This document shows positions 50,097-61,385 of a stretch of DNA of 64,000 bases, in pieces. Numbering within the stretch: the stretch's first letter is position 1; every line of letters starts with the position of its first letter. The notes under the pieces are model-generated. The model searched no databases and was not told the DNA's origin. It worked only from the letters and a program-made list of their open reading frames with translations. The translations under genes were made by a program, and so were the position numbers. The DNA comes from Ciona savignyi (taxonomy: Eukaryota; Chordata; Ascidiacea; Phlebobranchia; Cionidae), in NCBI GenBank assembly GCA_000149265.1, contig CH003028.1:1481082-1545081 (forward strand). The letters run 5' to 3'.

Positions 50097-50465
50097 CTGT
50101 AACAATGAATGTTTAGACAATCTGTTACCAAAATTTAAACCGATGAAGACATGGTATACATTCAACACACCCAATCGATCCTAGAAAATAATACAGCTGG
50201 ACTCGAAACTTGCATACTAAAAACAAAATTACTCAGCGATGTAAAACGGAGCTGGTAGTGAATCCAGAATACACGATCTATATAACCTAGGTAGCTTAAG
50301 TGAACACAGTAACTTCATCCATCAAACAACCACAACCTACCTTGAAGAATTCTTTCTTGAAAGTGGTTTTCTTATGATAGGACTGGTTAATTTATGCTTA
50401 ACTTCTTTTTTCTTGTGGATTAAAAGATTCGCTGCTTGATTTTTCTCTTCATTCTTTTTATAAGA

Positions 50466-51030
50466 AAGTTCATTAAGCGTCCAACCAAGACGTGTTCCAA
50501 TGGCAGTTGGGTACCCGGCAGGTGTGGAAAGAAATTTCTTCTGTGACCAGCTTATTGTCTGATACAATCAGTAACTTAACTTCATTTAGGTCAGGGGTTC
50601 TTAAACTGGGGGGCGTGAATGCTTCTCAAGGGGGGCGCGAGCATGACAGTGACATATTTATGTGAAAGTGGATTTTTGGCACTTGTGAGTATAAAGACAA
50701 AATGTTGTAACAAACTGGATCTTCGATGTTCGTTGTCTTCAACAAAGCCTCAAATTAAACGACTTGTTTCCCTAAAAACAGTTGCATCCTTTACACTAAG
50801 CAGGGTTATGGCAAATAACTTATTGTTCTTTTTTTCGCAAATTTGATTTTTGAGTAGGTGAGGCGTGAGCATGAATCACAAATCTCAAGGGGGGCGCGAC
50901 TGAAAAAGTTTAAGAACCACTGATTTAGGTTTAAGCATGGGAAACGTAAATTTCTGAGATGAGGATACCTAACTTCATCCCTATGTGTTAGTATACTGTT
51001 GTGTGCATCAGGTAACTCAGGAACAACCAA
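50466..51030 (-). mobile_element. BEL/Pao relic, unit B copy
   Basis: Same relic as in unit A (YPTAIGTRLGWTLNE; DEVRYPHLRNLRFPCLN), shorter at the RT side and split by the hAT fragment at 50592-50922. Confidence 0.65.
50592..50922 (+). mobile_element. Truncated hAT transposon with transposase C-terminus
   Basis: Terminal inverted repeats CAGGGGTTCTTAAACTGG and AGTTTAAGAACCACTG, flanked by the 8 bp direct repeat ATTTAGGT (50584-50591 and 50923-50930). The inside encodes YLCESGFLALVSIKTK and LSSTKPQIKRL, the C-terminal dimerisation part of hAT (FAM200/ZBED-like) transposases. Unit A has the intact empty site at 41153-41160. Internal deletion leaves no full transposase. Confidence 0.88.
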
Positions 51031-51084
51031 TACATCTCTAAGCGGAAAGATATCCTGCTTATACTATCCTTTGATTGACAGCTT

Positions 51085-51420
51085 CAATAAAACAACCATT
51101 ATGCTCTTCATTCCACCAAATTTTATTAAAATTGGAGCAGCTGTTTAAACGTTATGCCCAAAATACCTAAATTTTAAAAGCTAGAAAAAAACTTATTGGT
51201 TTTTAATGTCTTGGGAATTCTCCTGGGTTTATCTCCCAAATTTTTGGTTTTTGCATATCTAGACCATTTTTTAAAAAACTTTTATTGCGATTCCCTTATT
51301 TTTTTTGGCAGATGTCAGGGCGACATGCCATGCCTGTCAAGCGGTTGATTCAAAATTATAATAAAAAAAGCGCACAAAAACAATATATATATGTCCCATT
51401 TTTGGGACCCATAAATATCG
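51085..51420. repeat. One ~338 bp-family satellite unit, unit B
   Basis: Counterpart of 41340-41640, ending at GTCCCATTTTTGGGACCC. Confidence 0.65.
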
Positions 51421-51523
51421 AAAATTGGAAATGTGCCAAAAGATAACACAATGAATATTATAAAACACTGGGTCCTAAAATAAACAAAAAAGTATTGTTG
51501 GCGTGATCATGTATAATGTATAA

Positions 51524-52206
51524 ACTTGGGTTTCAAGCATGGTTAAACAAGCTGATTCGGAGAATTATAACCCTTGGTTGTTCCTAATGGAAGTTTTCTC
51601 CTATTCTGGTTGGCAATACTGGAAATTTCGAAGCGCTGCTTGTAAGAAACGTCACAATATAGATGCTGAATATTTCTCCTGATGGAAAGGTGTAAATATA
51701 AATCTCGTGCACAGTAAATCTGATCTTCGGCACACCATATTCCTATCCTTGGAGTAAAGTACACTACAACACATTACGATGGAAGCGAATGTATAGAAAC
51801 CACAACGCAGGTGTTCTTCAGGTTAGGCGTTTGATCAAGTTCATTTCATATACATGTACCTGGTGTTCACTCAGGTTAATTTTATATTTCACTCTTTATT
51901 AATAATTAGAATGCTCCAAGGGACAAGTTGCTAGTGTACAATTTCAAAGACGGCTGGGGACCCCTGTGTGAATTTCTTGGTGAAGAAGTACCAGACAAAC
52001 CATTTCCCCGTGCTAACATTGGAGCTTCTATAATGAGGGAATTTATGGAAACCCACCCGATTATGATTAGAATGATGAGAGAGATGATGTTTTCACTTGG
52101 AGTTATTACTCTTATAGGTGTATATGTAGGGTATAAAATCTATCGAAACCCGGGAAATATTAAAGGATGTGTCGAAGCTGTGTTAACACGCATAAAATTT
52201 TGGTAA
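51524..52206 (+). pseudogene. Sulfotransferase copy 3, truncated
   Basis: Exon 2 remnant 51524-51641, exon 3 51715-51821 and exon 4 51910-52206 are nearly identical to copy 2 and still open. A deletion of roughly 55 bp relative to copy 2 removed the exon 2 acceptor and its first nine codons, which encode the IIFSARDED phosphate-binding segment. No exon 1 lies between copy 2 and this copy. It therefore cannot make the normal enzyme. Exon 4 keeps its full frame and membrane span, so the loss looks recent. Confidence 0.8.
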
Positions 52207-52756
52207 TTTTTCTATACACGAAAAATAAATTTTTTTAAGATATACGCATGCTGTGTTATATATTATATATATGTCCCTATACGATAAATAAACCCAAACA
52301 ATAATTCAAAAATTTTAATACACTTTCATTTCTAAATATTTCTAAACTACCAACTCGGTGTTTAGCTCATCTGTAAAAACAAAAAACCCAAGGGGAATTC
52401 CCGCAATCGGAAAAATGTTAAAAATATGGCTATTTTTGGCGTATTCGCCGATATTTCTGGTTTCGAAAGGAATATTTCTTTCAAATTTCCAAGGAATTTA
52501 AATATGTACAATACAAATCAGAAAAAAAACGTTACAGGAATTTAAATTACCCGATTTAGCCCGGGGAAATTCCCCAAAACGAAATAACCGTTTGTCCCAC
52601 ACCAATCTTTAACCCTTTTCTGGAAAATACCCATTTATTAAATTCCACGGAAATTAGTAATGATTTATACTTTATATCATAAGGAAGAAAATGTCCAATC
52701 GATCTTCTAGTGGTGTTAGCTAATATTGTTTGGATCTACGGTGGCAAATTCTACGT

Positions 52757-53058
52757 TTGTCCGGCTCGTTGGTCTAACGGTTAAGTGCGTCCCCTTTCAA
52801 TTGAAAGGTTTCAGGTGCGAAACTGGTCGCTAGATAGTCGGTTGTGTCCTTGGGCAAGGCACTTTACGGACATTGCCTGAACCCCAGCGGATTAATGGGT
52901 TCTACCAAATTGAAGGAACGTGTCTATCATATACAACACACTGCAATAGCTCCGGTAACCCGACGATGGGCGCGAGGTGATCTGACGATTGCCCGTGTGT
53001 TAACCCGCTTGGTTTTCCCATTCACGGGGATAAACATGAATATCCTATCCCTATCCTA
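52757..53058 (+). mobile_element. tRNA-derived SINE, unit B
   Basis: Almost identical partner of the unit A copy, duplicated with the surrounding segment. Confidence 0.78.
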
Positions 53059-53734
53059 CGTAAATTGCGTCAGGAAAATTCCCGAGAGACCAAATAATAA
53101 AAGCACGATTGCTGTTTTGTAAATGTTCGTCACCGGTTATACTATAACAGCCGATATTTCGCAACTAGTAAGGATTATTCACTTTAAATTATAAGGAAAG
53201 TTGTAGGTGAAAAGAATAAACGGAGGAAGTGAGAGACGGGACACTAAACATACCGTAAGTTACCACGGGAAATGCGTTAAAATATATTCATAACTTATCT
53301 AAAGCCATTACAAAAGATAGTGTATTTCAAGGCGAACAAAAAAGATTGGAATACCCCATACTTAGCATGGACCAAATTACGGGAAACCCCCCAACTTTAA
53401 ATCGCACTTGAACCACTGATCAGTCTGCTTTAACTAGTAATAAGAATAAAGTAAACTAATGAGTTAAACTTTTTACGAGTGTTAGTTAACATGTATTAGA
53501 TATGCAGTTACAAATTATGAATAAATAACGCCAGGGAAACTCCCACCAAGCTCAAGAACATCAGCACATCCACCATTTTCTCACATTTCAGGTATTTAAT
53601 TGTGAAAAAATTATAAAATACTAATAAAAATAGATTAATTTTTAATATTTCCGAAAAGCCCGCATTATTATAAAAACAATTATTTTTTTTGTTTCTTTTG
53701 TTCTTTTTTTAATATGCTATTATGAATACTTTAT

Positions 53735-53948
53735 TCAGAAAACATCGATAGTAATTATGGATTGGTAACTCGGGAACCCATTAGTTTCTGCCTACAAAAA
53801 CAAACGTTATACACATTATTTAAAGATATACCAAAGGTGATGAGGTAGCCGAAACCCGATCGTTTCTGCATACAGAAAAATATACCGTGCACTCGACAGC
53901 AGTTTTAAAAATAGTCCTGTATAAAACGTGGTTGACACTCTTAATTAG
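53735..53948 (+). repeat. Terminal arm, unit B
   Basis: Counterpart of 44530-44757, ending ACGTGGTTGACACTCTTAAT. Confidence 0.5.
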
Positions 53949-54381
53949 TTGATTTTCGCTCTTCTTTTTTGTGAATATTGTAGGCCTATAACCTACTTCT
54001 GTGGTTTCACGTTATTAAATATAACCTGATAAAGTTATTGTTTATTGGATTTAAGTTATTCATCAAAAGTTTATTCTACTAGCCTACTGGGTTACGTTTT
54101 ATCCCAGTAAATTGAAAAAAGTAATCCTTCGAGTGGCGTCTGCTATGTGACTGGCACATGAACACAATTAAGGTTCCATCGATAAACTTAGTGGATCCAG
54201 TGATATAACTGGTAGAGACTCCAGTTCGCATTTATTTAGTTAAAATGAACAATTGAATATATTTCCCTAGTGCCTATATTAGTGATATATTAAGGTATTT
54301 TAAGGATATTCTATTGATCCGCGATTATTATCTATTTAAAAATTAAAACAAAATGTGCAGAGGGATATTTTTATTTATTTA

Positions 54382-55066
54382 TTAGTTATCTTTAACATTG
54401 TTCTCTTCTGTAGCTTGCATCAAAAGATCTTCAAACGTGTCTGAAATATATAGAAAGGATAATAAAAATCAAATGTTTAGAAAAGAATTCAATTTACATT
54501 TGAATTCACCACATAACATACAATAAAGTAAAATTGTATTTTGTTTGTTAAAACTGCGTTTTTATTCGACTAGTTGGCCAGTCGGGAAGAGGGTCGGCGG
54601 TCTACAGGTCGTTCCATCGAAACCAGCTTTTGGCTGGACTAATGTTACCGATTTTAACGGACAACGCTGGAAACCATTACTGGATTGTAATAAAGCTAAA
54701 GGAACATCTGGTTCATATGCAACACAGTCGAATGGCTCCTGTAGCCCCACACTGAAAAAATCTGACGGTTAAAACGCCTCTAGTGTATACTTTACTCACA
54801 GGAATAAATTATGAATATCCTATTCGAATTTGTTTTGATGAAATAGATTAAAAAATCATTTTCTTGAACTACCTCAAGAATTACATTATAAAATAGAAAA
54901 AAATAATTTACAATACGAAAAAGATATTATTACCTTGTATCTGTTCCTGCATGTTTTGGTCATAGGCAGCCCAATTTCCCCAACGCCGTCTGCGCCGACT
55001 CCAACCAGAGACTTCTGTCGTTAAAACAAGCGCAATCGCAAGCAAGAGAATAAGTGGTTTGTTCAT
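54382..55066 (-). CDS. Trp/Arg-rich secreted peptide precursor, copy 3
   Basis: Exons 55066-54934 and 54440-54382 with the same phase and splice sites. Changes: Thr to Pro in the signal peptide (MNKPLILLL), the first Arg of the block to Ser (GWSRRRRRW), and Ile to Met in the tail (LLMQA). The changes do not break the frame, the splice sites or the overlapping AATAAA, which supports a working gene. It is part of unit B. Confidence 0.72.
54545..54772. other. Conserved two-strand open segment, copy 3
   Basis: Same segment in the intron of peptide copy 3, nearly identical to copy 1 apart from SWPVGKRVGGLQ at the start. Confidence 0.35.
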
Positions 55067-56111
55067 CTGTAAAAATGATTTTTTAGAGACTTTTTGACCA
55101 AAATTTAAACCGATCAAGACATGGTATACATTCAACACACCCAATCGATCCTAGCAAATAATACAGCTGGACTCGAAACTTGCATACTAAAAACAAAATT
55201 ACTCAGCGATGTAAAACGGAGCTGGTAGTGAATCCAGAATACACGATCTATATAACCTAGGTAGCTTAAGTGAACACAGTAACTTCATCCATCCAACAAC
55301 CACAACCTACCTTGAATAATTCTTTCTTGAAAGTGGTTTTCCTATGATAGGACTGGTTAATTTATGTTTAACTTCTTTTTTCTTGTGGATTAAAAGATCG
55401 CTGCTTGATTTCTCTTTTTATTCCTTTTTAAAGAAAGGGATCGCGGGAATCGTGAGTGCGTTGTACGGAAATTATCGCTAACGATACACCACATGCTCAG
55501 ATGTCCATATGTTTGCCCAATTAATAAAAACAATACGCAGCCAATTGTCAATGGGGACGTTTTTAAGTAAAATAAATGAATAATTGAACCAATTAAATTT
55601 TAAAGTTGGCAGAAAACAGCACTGGAATAGTATTTCCTACTGCATTCTTTTCTAAAAATTAGACGTAATCAAATAAATTAGAGCAATTAACTAATTATCC
55701 AAAACGCAGTTAACGTGGTCTGTTTTCAAACGCCATATTACTGAAAAGCATGTGTACCATTTGTCTTTTTTGGTATTTCCAAAACGAGAATATTTGAAAA
55801 AAATGTGGATTATTTGTCTTTTTACTTTAAATTTATGGTTTACTGTCAAAAACTCTGTATGGAGAGAGATTTTGTGGAGTTATTTCACCTCACGATCTGT
55901 TAATAACTTCCTTCGAGAATTTCCAAACGAACACGATTTTAGCGCGCGAGATATACATCATTTCCTTTATTGAGTAGCATGAAGCTAAGGGCCTTCCGAA
56001 ATTTATGGCAAACGAAAGTACTCGCTAGAGTAGAGTTTATTATGGTAACATTTTCTTAGTATTGTTTTAATAACCTCTGCTATCAAAATAATCGTATTGG
56101 ATCAAAAATTC

Positions 56112-56225
56112 AATGGATTGTGAGATAAAGCGCGTTAATAGCAATATGATCCCGCACCAACCGTCGGGTTACCGAAACTATTGCAGTAAGTTGTTATAGA
56201 TCACAAAAACTTAATACAAAATCTA
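56112..56225 (-). mobile_element. SINE fragment, unit B
   Basis: CCAACCGTCGGGTTACCGAA; duplicate of 47355-47470. Confidence 0.5.
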
Positions 56226-56829
56226 AGACAGTTGGTCTTTTAATTTTAGTTTATCTACTGTAAGAAACTCCATGCGAAGAGATTTATGGAGTTTTTTTTA
56301 CCCCACGGTCTATTGATAACTTCCTTTAAGTATTTTTCAACGAGCACTGTTGCCATAAAAAAAGAAATCACTCTAGCGAATCATTTGTTTATCATATATG
56401 TTAAAAATTGGTCCTCATCTTTATGCTATCGAAAAAAGGGAAATGTGGTTTTGGTGTGGTAAAATCGTGTTCATGAAAATTCTTAACTCGGTTAAACAGA
56501 GAATCTCTGTAATACATTTTTTTATATAAATCAGTCATTTTATGCTTACTGTTCTCCTCACTGCACTTTTAACTTGTTTTGCAGCGACTTGTTTACAGTA
56601 AAATATAAACTAGTAAAAGAAGAAGTAAAAAGAAACTTGTCCCACATTTTTTCTTTAAAATAGGTATTCCTTGTACCGTTATACTCCGACAGGTTTTAAA
56701 AAATACTTTGTAGTTTATCGCTAAATAAAGTATTAAATCTGTTACATTAATAACTTCTTATGTTTATACAAATTTGAATGTGGATATACCCCCAATGGTC
56801 ACTCGAAACCAGTGCCGAAGAGAGACATA

Positions 56830-57330
56830 TGGTACAAAGTAATATGGCGATTTTCAATAATAAGGCGTTCGAAAACAGACCACGTTAACTGCGATTTAAA
56901 TAAATAATTATTAGCTTTAATTAAAAAAATAAATGCTTCTCTTTTAATACGTTTGATTTTAACTATAAAAAATACAGTAGGAGATTATATTTCAGTGCAG
57001 TTTGTGGCTTACTAAATTGGGCAAACATCTGGATATCTTAGTCATCCGAGCATGCGGTGGTGTAGTGTTAGCGAATTTTCCTAATAGTTTCCCAGCAACG
57101 CACTCACGATTTCCGCGATCACGCTCTTTAAAAAAGGGATAAAGAAAGTAATCAAGCATTGAAGCTTTAAATCCACAAGAAAAAGACATAAATAATTAAC
57201 CATCCCTGTCGCAAGCAAATCACTTTCAAGAAAGAATTCTTTGAAGTTGGTTGAATAAAGTTACTGTGTTCACTTAAGCTACCTAAGTTAAAGATCGTGT
57301 ATGTTGGATTTGCCACCAGCCTCGTTTTAC
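56830..57330 (-). repeat. Inverted copy of the peptide-gene upstream region
   Basis: The reverse complement of this stretch follows the upstream region of the peptide genes (about 46000-46980 and 55200-55740), including AACTTAGGTAGCTTAAGTG and TTAACGTGGTCTGTTTTCG. No peptide exon is present at its end, so it is a promoter-side fragment only, in opposite orientation to units A-C. Confidence 0.65.
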
Positions 57331-57394
57331 ATGTTTTCGGTGTGTCGGTCGTCCTTACATTTGTATCAGAAAATCGCTTAATAAAAGCAATGCA

Positions 57395-57515
57395 TGTAAC
57401 GGATATTGCCTGAACCTAAAGAAAAGTGTGAATAAAACAGAACGTACTGCAATAGCGCCGGTAACTCGACGGTGGGCGCGAGGTGAACTGAAGATTGCCT
57501 GTGTATAAATTGCAG
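57395..57515 (+). mobile_element. SINE fragment
   Basis: GGATATTGCCTGAACCT and CGGTGGGCGCGAGGTGAACT match the SINE body. Confidence 0.5.
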
Positions 57516-57729
57516 TGACGAGATCGAAATAAACTGCAACAGCCATCTTTTGTTAAGATGCCCGAACAAACCGAGCACTTGTATACATCGGTCCCATTCT
57601 TGTGACTCGTACATCGTCTGCTCGGACAATAAGGATGACATATAGTGTATATGGTTTAGGGTTTTTATGCTTTCTAAGACCAGTAATAAAAAGGCGAGCG
57701 CTATTGCGTCATACCGCAATGGGCGCTTC

Positions 57730-58430
57730 GTAATCAGTAATCATCGTGCAAAATTCGCGACTGGAAAGCATGGTCGGACGTTCTTACGCCTCGGCGCTCA
57801 AAAGTAATTCAACTGGAACAACAATCAGGCAACGACCTATTTGCCTAAGTTTTAGGTCTGGAAATACCTTGTCAAGAAACAGTATTTGGCAATTGTTTGA
57901 TACCTGCTTATCAAAGAAAATCAGTAAGAAGCAATAACAGAAAGGAAAGGCAACTTAATTTATGTCACTTGTAAATCTAGAAACGATTGCCTAAAGAAAT
58001 ACGAAAGGCTGAAAGTTGTGGAAAATGACTATTCTGCCCATATGTATATTTCGGATAGGACAGTAGTAGTGATTGGATGGATTCCCTTTTCCTTGAAAGG
58101 ACAGCAGTATGGAAAAGTAGGCTATTTAGTACCATGAACAAATTCGACAAGCGGGTTATGGCAACTGGGATTCGGCTGGCAATGCTTAAAAAGGCAGACT
58201 TGGAAGAATACCGATACGAAGCTACATAAATGTAGCAGGATATGAATTATTTGTAAAATATCATGAAACAAACTAAGACCTGCAAGCATTGTAGAACCAC
58301 ATCACAAACTCGCCACTAGCCCGAGGAGATTCCCGCCTCACCAATACCCGGCGTTTCAGAGATTACAAGAGAACGACAGCCCGCCCTAAGAAAAACCTGC
58401 AGAAGCTGTAAATGACACAAGAAACAAATG
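57730..58430 (+). pseudogene. Retroelement zinc-knuckle (gag/ORF1-like) relic
   Basis: In shifting plus-strand frames: VVVIGWIPFSLKGQQYGKVG, a GIRLAMLKKADLEEYRYEAT segment, VAGYELFVKYHE and a C..C knuckle (TCKHC). This order is that of the nucleic-acid-binding ORF found in many animal retroelements. Several frame breaks. Confidence 0.5.
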
Positions 58431-60330
58431 AACACGAGAATGGGGACAAATGTGTGGATTCTCTCGAGAAAATCTAGTTTTGCGATCATACATTGTAACG
58501 ACGTATGAGCCTAACATGTATGTTGTTTGTTGTGCTGATCCTGGGTGCGTTTCATAACCACTCTTCCACACCACCATGTCTACAGAAAATCTCTTCATCA
58601 ATATGCCATCAGCTTGTGGCAAAAAAGGCGGTGACTGCGTGTTCAGGTATGGTGTTTTTAGGGAAAATATTTTTTGTTGCGGTTGTTCAGGAACAAATGA
58701 AAATGAGATATCAGGTATTTTAGCGATCCCCACGCAAACGGGTCGTTTGCAGTCAAAATATGTCTGTGAGGCGCATGTAAACTTGCACGGGCCGCAAGCC
58801 ATTTTACAGTGCCGCCAATGACATCACAGGGACTTTTCCCGTGACTGGTGGCAAAAAATGCCACTGGCCTTCACTCCAAAATCATCTTCGTGACAACACA
58901 AATTAGCGATGTTTATAAAAATTTTATATTGGCTTGCTGCATCATCACTAAAGTATGTGATTTTTTTGAAGTCCCGGGCTTGCATTTTTGATCTTCCTGT
59001 AACAAAATAATGATTTTAGTAATGTCAATATACCACGTACCGTTTATGCATTGAAGAGGCTATTAACTAATTTCCCTTAACAAAATTAAATAAGTAATAT
59101 GACTTAGCACCTTATACTTACTACTGACGGACATGCATGGACTGTTATTACATCATGACGTTAACAATCACTGGTGATGCATCTACTGTAATTTGTCACA
59201 GATTAAGTTCCTACTTACAAATATGCCACGTATGGTTGCAGTGTAGCTTGGTCACAGTTCCAGTGGAATCCTTGCACCGCATTTTGGACAGTAAAAGAGA
59301 AGTTTTTGGCAAAGTCTAGCAGAATTACTGCTTCATGCTGGTTTAAGTTCTCTTTGCAATATGACAAGTATGCTGACTGCATATTTGCAACAAAATGATG
59401 ACATGTCAGTTTTTTTAAGTTTTTGCTTATGAGATTTTGTAAATTCATCCACTGTTTCTGCCATCCACTTTAAACTACAAGACAATCAATCCTTCATGAA
59501 ACCATTGTTTGTAATGCACCATATCGTTCGCGAATAGTTCAGCACTTTCAAATATCGCTTTAATGAAAGTAGCCACTTCATCAAACTTGTTGACTGCAGC
59601 AGGCAGCCACGATTGCTTCTGTCGCACACTTCACGAGCCACCTAATCTTTTTTGGTACCTGATGTAAATGGTAGAGCCGAGGCCGACACCATCAGCTTTA
59701 CATTCTGGTGGATTTCGCAAATGCAAACTGCCCTTCCCAGTAAAAAAATCTTTGGCACATCTTTTGCCGGTTTCACCTTGTACTGGCCAAGTATGGCAAA
59801 ATCAGAGTTATATGTTCTGATTAATATCGTATTATCCATTTCTGTACTAGTTTGTTTATATTATATTTTTGTTGGCACCAATTAGGAAAATAGTTCTTGA
59901 AAATCCTATCTTCAAGTCCGAATGTTGTGATTTAAACATAACAAACAGTTCATGGATGTTCACCATCAAGATCCTTTTCTGGTGTTGCATTTTTTCCCAT
60001 TTTTATTTCTTACATTAATAAATTATTTTTCTGGGCACATTCTTAAAAAACGGTCATCTTTGTAGAACTTTTTTCCACGGTCAGTTGTGGATAGACTCGT
60101 TTATTTACTGTATGGTCTGCAAGGACACCCGCATCTTTCTTTAGGTTTCGTGCTTGCTTGATCATATATTTGGTGACATTAAAGCACTTTGATCTGATAA
60201 ATTGTCCAACTTGAACTGTCACACCAGCTCGTGAAAGTATAGCATGGGAATTAGTCTTTCGGCAGATTAAGTCCAATGGTTGGGGAAACCCGCTTTCTCC
60301 GACATGAGGATGTGGTAATGTTGACATATT
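58386..60330 (-). pseudogene. DNA-transposon relic of an invertebrate transposase-like family
   Basis: Minus-strand pieces in order: RNLKKDAGVLADHTVNKRVY (about 60.1 kb), CICEIHQNVKLMV (about 59.7 kb), and LLDFAKNFSFTVQNAVQGFH with QATLQPYVAYL (about 59.3 kb). I recognise these as a repeated invertebrate protein family by pattern but cannot name the superfamily. A Cys-rich segment (CKFTCASQTYFDC) follows at 58.8 kb and may belong to another element. Frames are broken. Confidence 0.5.
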
Positions 60331-60849
60331 CTTTCAGTGCTTCATCTGCATACACATAAATGAACTTTTTCAGGGTGAGCTCAGTACCCTCCACCTGTGT
60401 CACTTATGTAGATTACATGGGTGTTGATGACCCCCATCCCTCACTAATTGTCGAACATTCTAGCATACCATTTTCTGGAACTCTGTAGATGTAGTAGAAA
60501 CATGTATGTTTTTAACAGTTATCGATTTTATCCACACCGCCCATATACTGGTTAGTGGTTATACTCGGCAACACAATGAGGTTTTCTGATGTCGCGCCAT
60601 CTAGTTTCGGGTTTCTTTGATCTTATTGTTTTCTGCACAGAACTAGGATTATCTATGGTTAAAATCATTGTCAACCTTTTTGTGTCGTGCCATGCACACG
60701 CCATCACGTCTTTCTAGAGCATTAACAAAGCGTCATCCCCTTTTTTAGTTTTAGAACCGTTTTTTTAGTTCATTGGGATCCCTTTTTTAAGTAGTTGGTT
60801 GTTCCGCACAAACCCATCTTTTATTTTTCAGCTCTTAAGCCAAATGGGG

Positions 60850-61385
60850 ATTACTGTAATAAAAGTTCATTTACACGTGATGGTTATTGTGCAGATATGG
60901 TTGACACAACTGTCTTACCAGATTATGTGTTTTGGACACACTTGTATCCTCATCTTGGCTGCTTCCAGTGTATAATTTCCACTGAAGAACATATCCAGCA
61001 CCAGCTTCAGTAAGGACATAAGCTTTGTAGCCCCACTTGTCCGGAGTCATCGGTTGTACTGTTCATTATATATCCCTTTGTGTGGTATTGTCATCTCATT
61101 CAAGGACCGCTCTTGTTCTGATTTGTAATACTGGGTAAACGGTAGCAATTAATCGATATTAGGGCGAACTTTAAAAAGTCTGTCATAAGTTGAGTAGTCT
61201 TTGCGAAGAAGATTGTCGTTGATGTTGAAATGCAACATTGATTTTAGCTGAACGTTTCGGGACATTACCTTCCCAAATCTAGGAGTTGCTGTCAACCAGA
61301 AAGTCGTCCAATAATCGTAAAGTTCTGACTTTGAGCAGGTTCCCATGATTATGGAGAGTGTAAAATGTGCTTTAAGTTTACTCAC
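60850..61385 (-). pseudogene. piggyBac transposase relic
   Basis: Minus strand: YWTTFWLTATPRFGKVMSRN, MLHFNINDN and YDRLFKVRPNID, then DKWGYKAYVLTEAGAGYV and LYTGSSQDED, the central DDE region of piggyBac transposases. A frame shift and stops interrupt it. Confidence 0.7.

Larger units (their letters stand above)
47865..50465. repeat. Tandem segmental duplication, unit C (partial)
   Basis: From about 47890 to 48540 it matches 43600-44930 of unit A without the MITE. About 660 bp of extra sequence follows (48540-49200, with satellite-like and SINE pieces), then peptide copy 2 and its upstream region to a sharp junction near 50465 with the BEL/Pao relic that begins unit B. Confidence 0.75.
50466..56400. 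repeat. Tandem segmental duplication, unit B
   Basis: Matches unit A in order and orientation: BEL/Pao relic, satellite unit, sulfotransferase exons, SINE, peptide copy 3 and upstream region with the tandem pair at about 55830-55990 and 56260-56380. It lacks the two DNA elements found in unit A and has one hAT fragment that unit A lacks. Confidence 0.8.

Noticed and set aside
39383-52206. Copy 2 exon 1 serving also copy 3 exons 2-4 as one alternatively spliced gene
   Set aside because: Copy 3 exon 2 has no acceptor and lacks nine key codons; skipping it would shift the frame (exon 2 is 145 nt).
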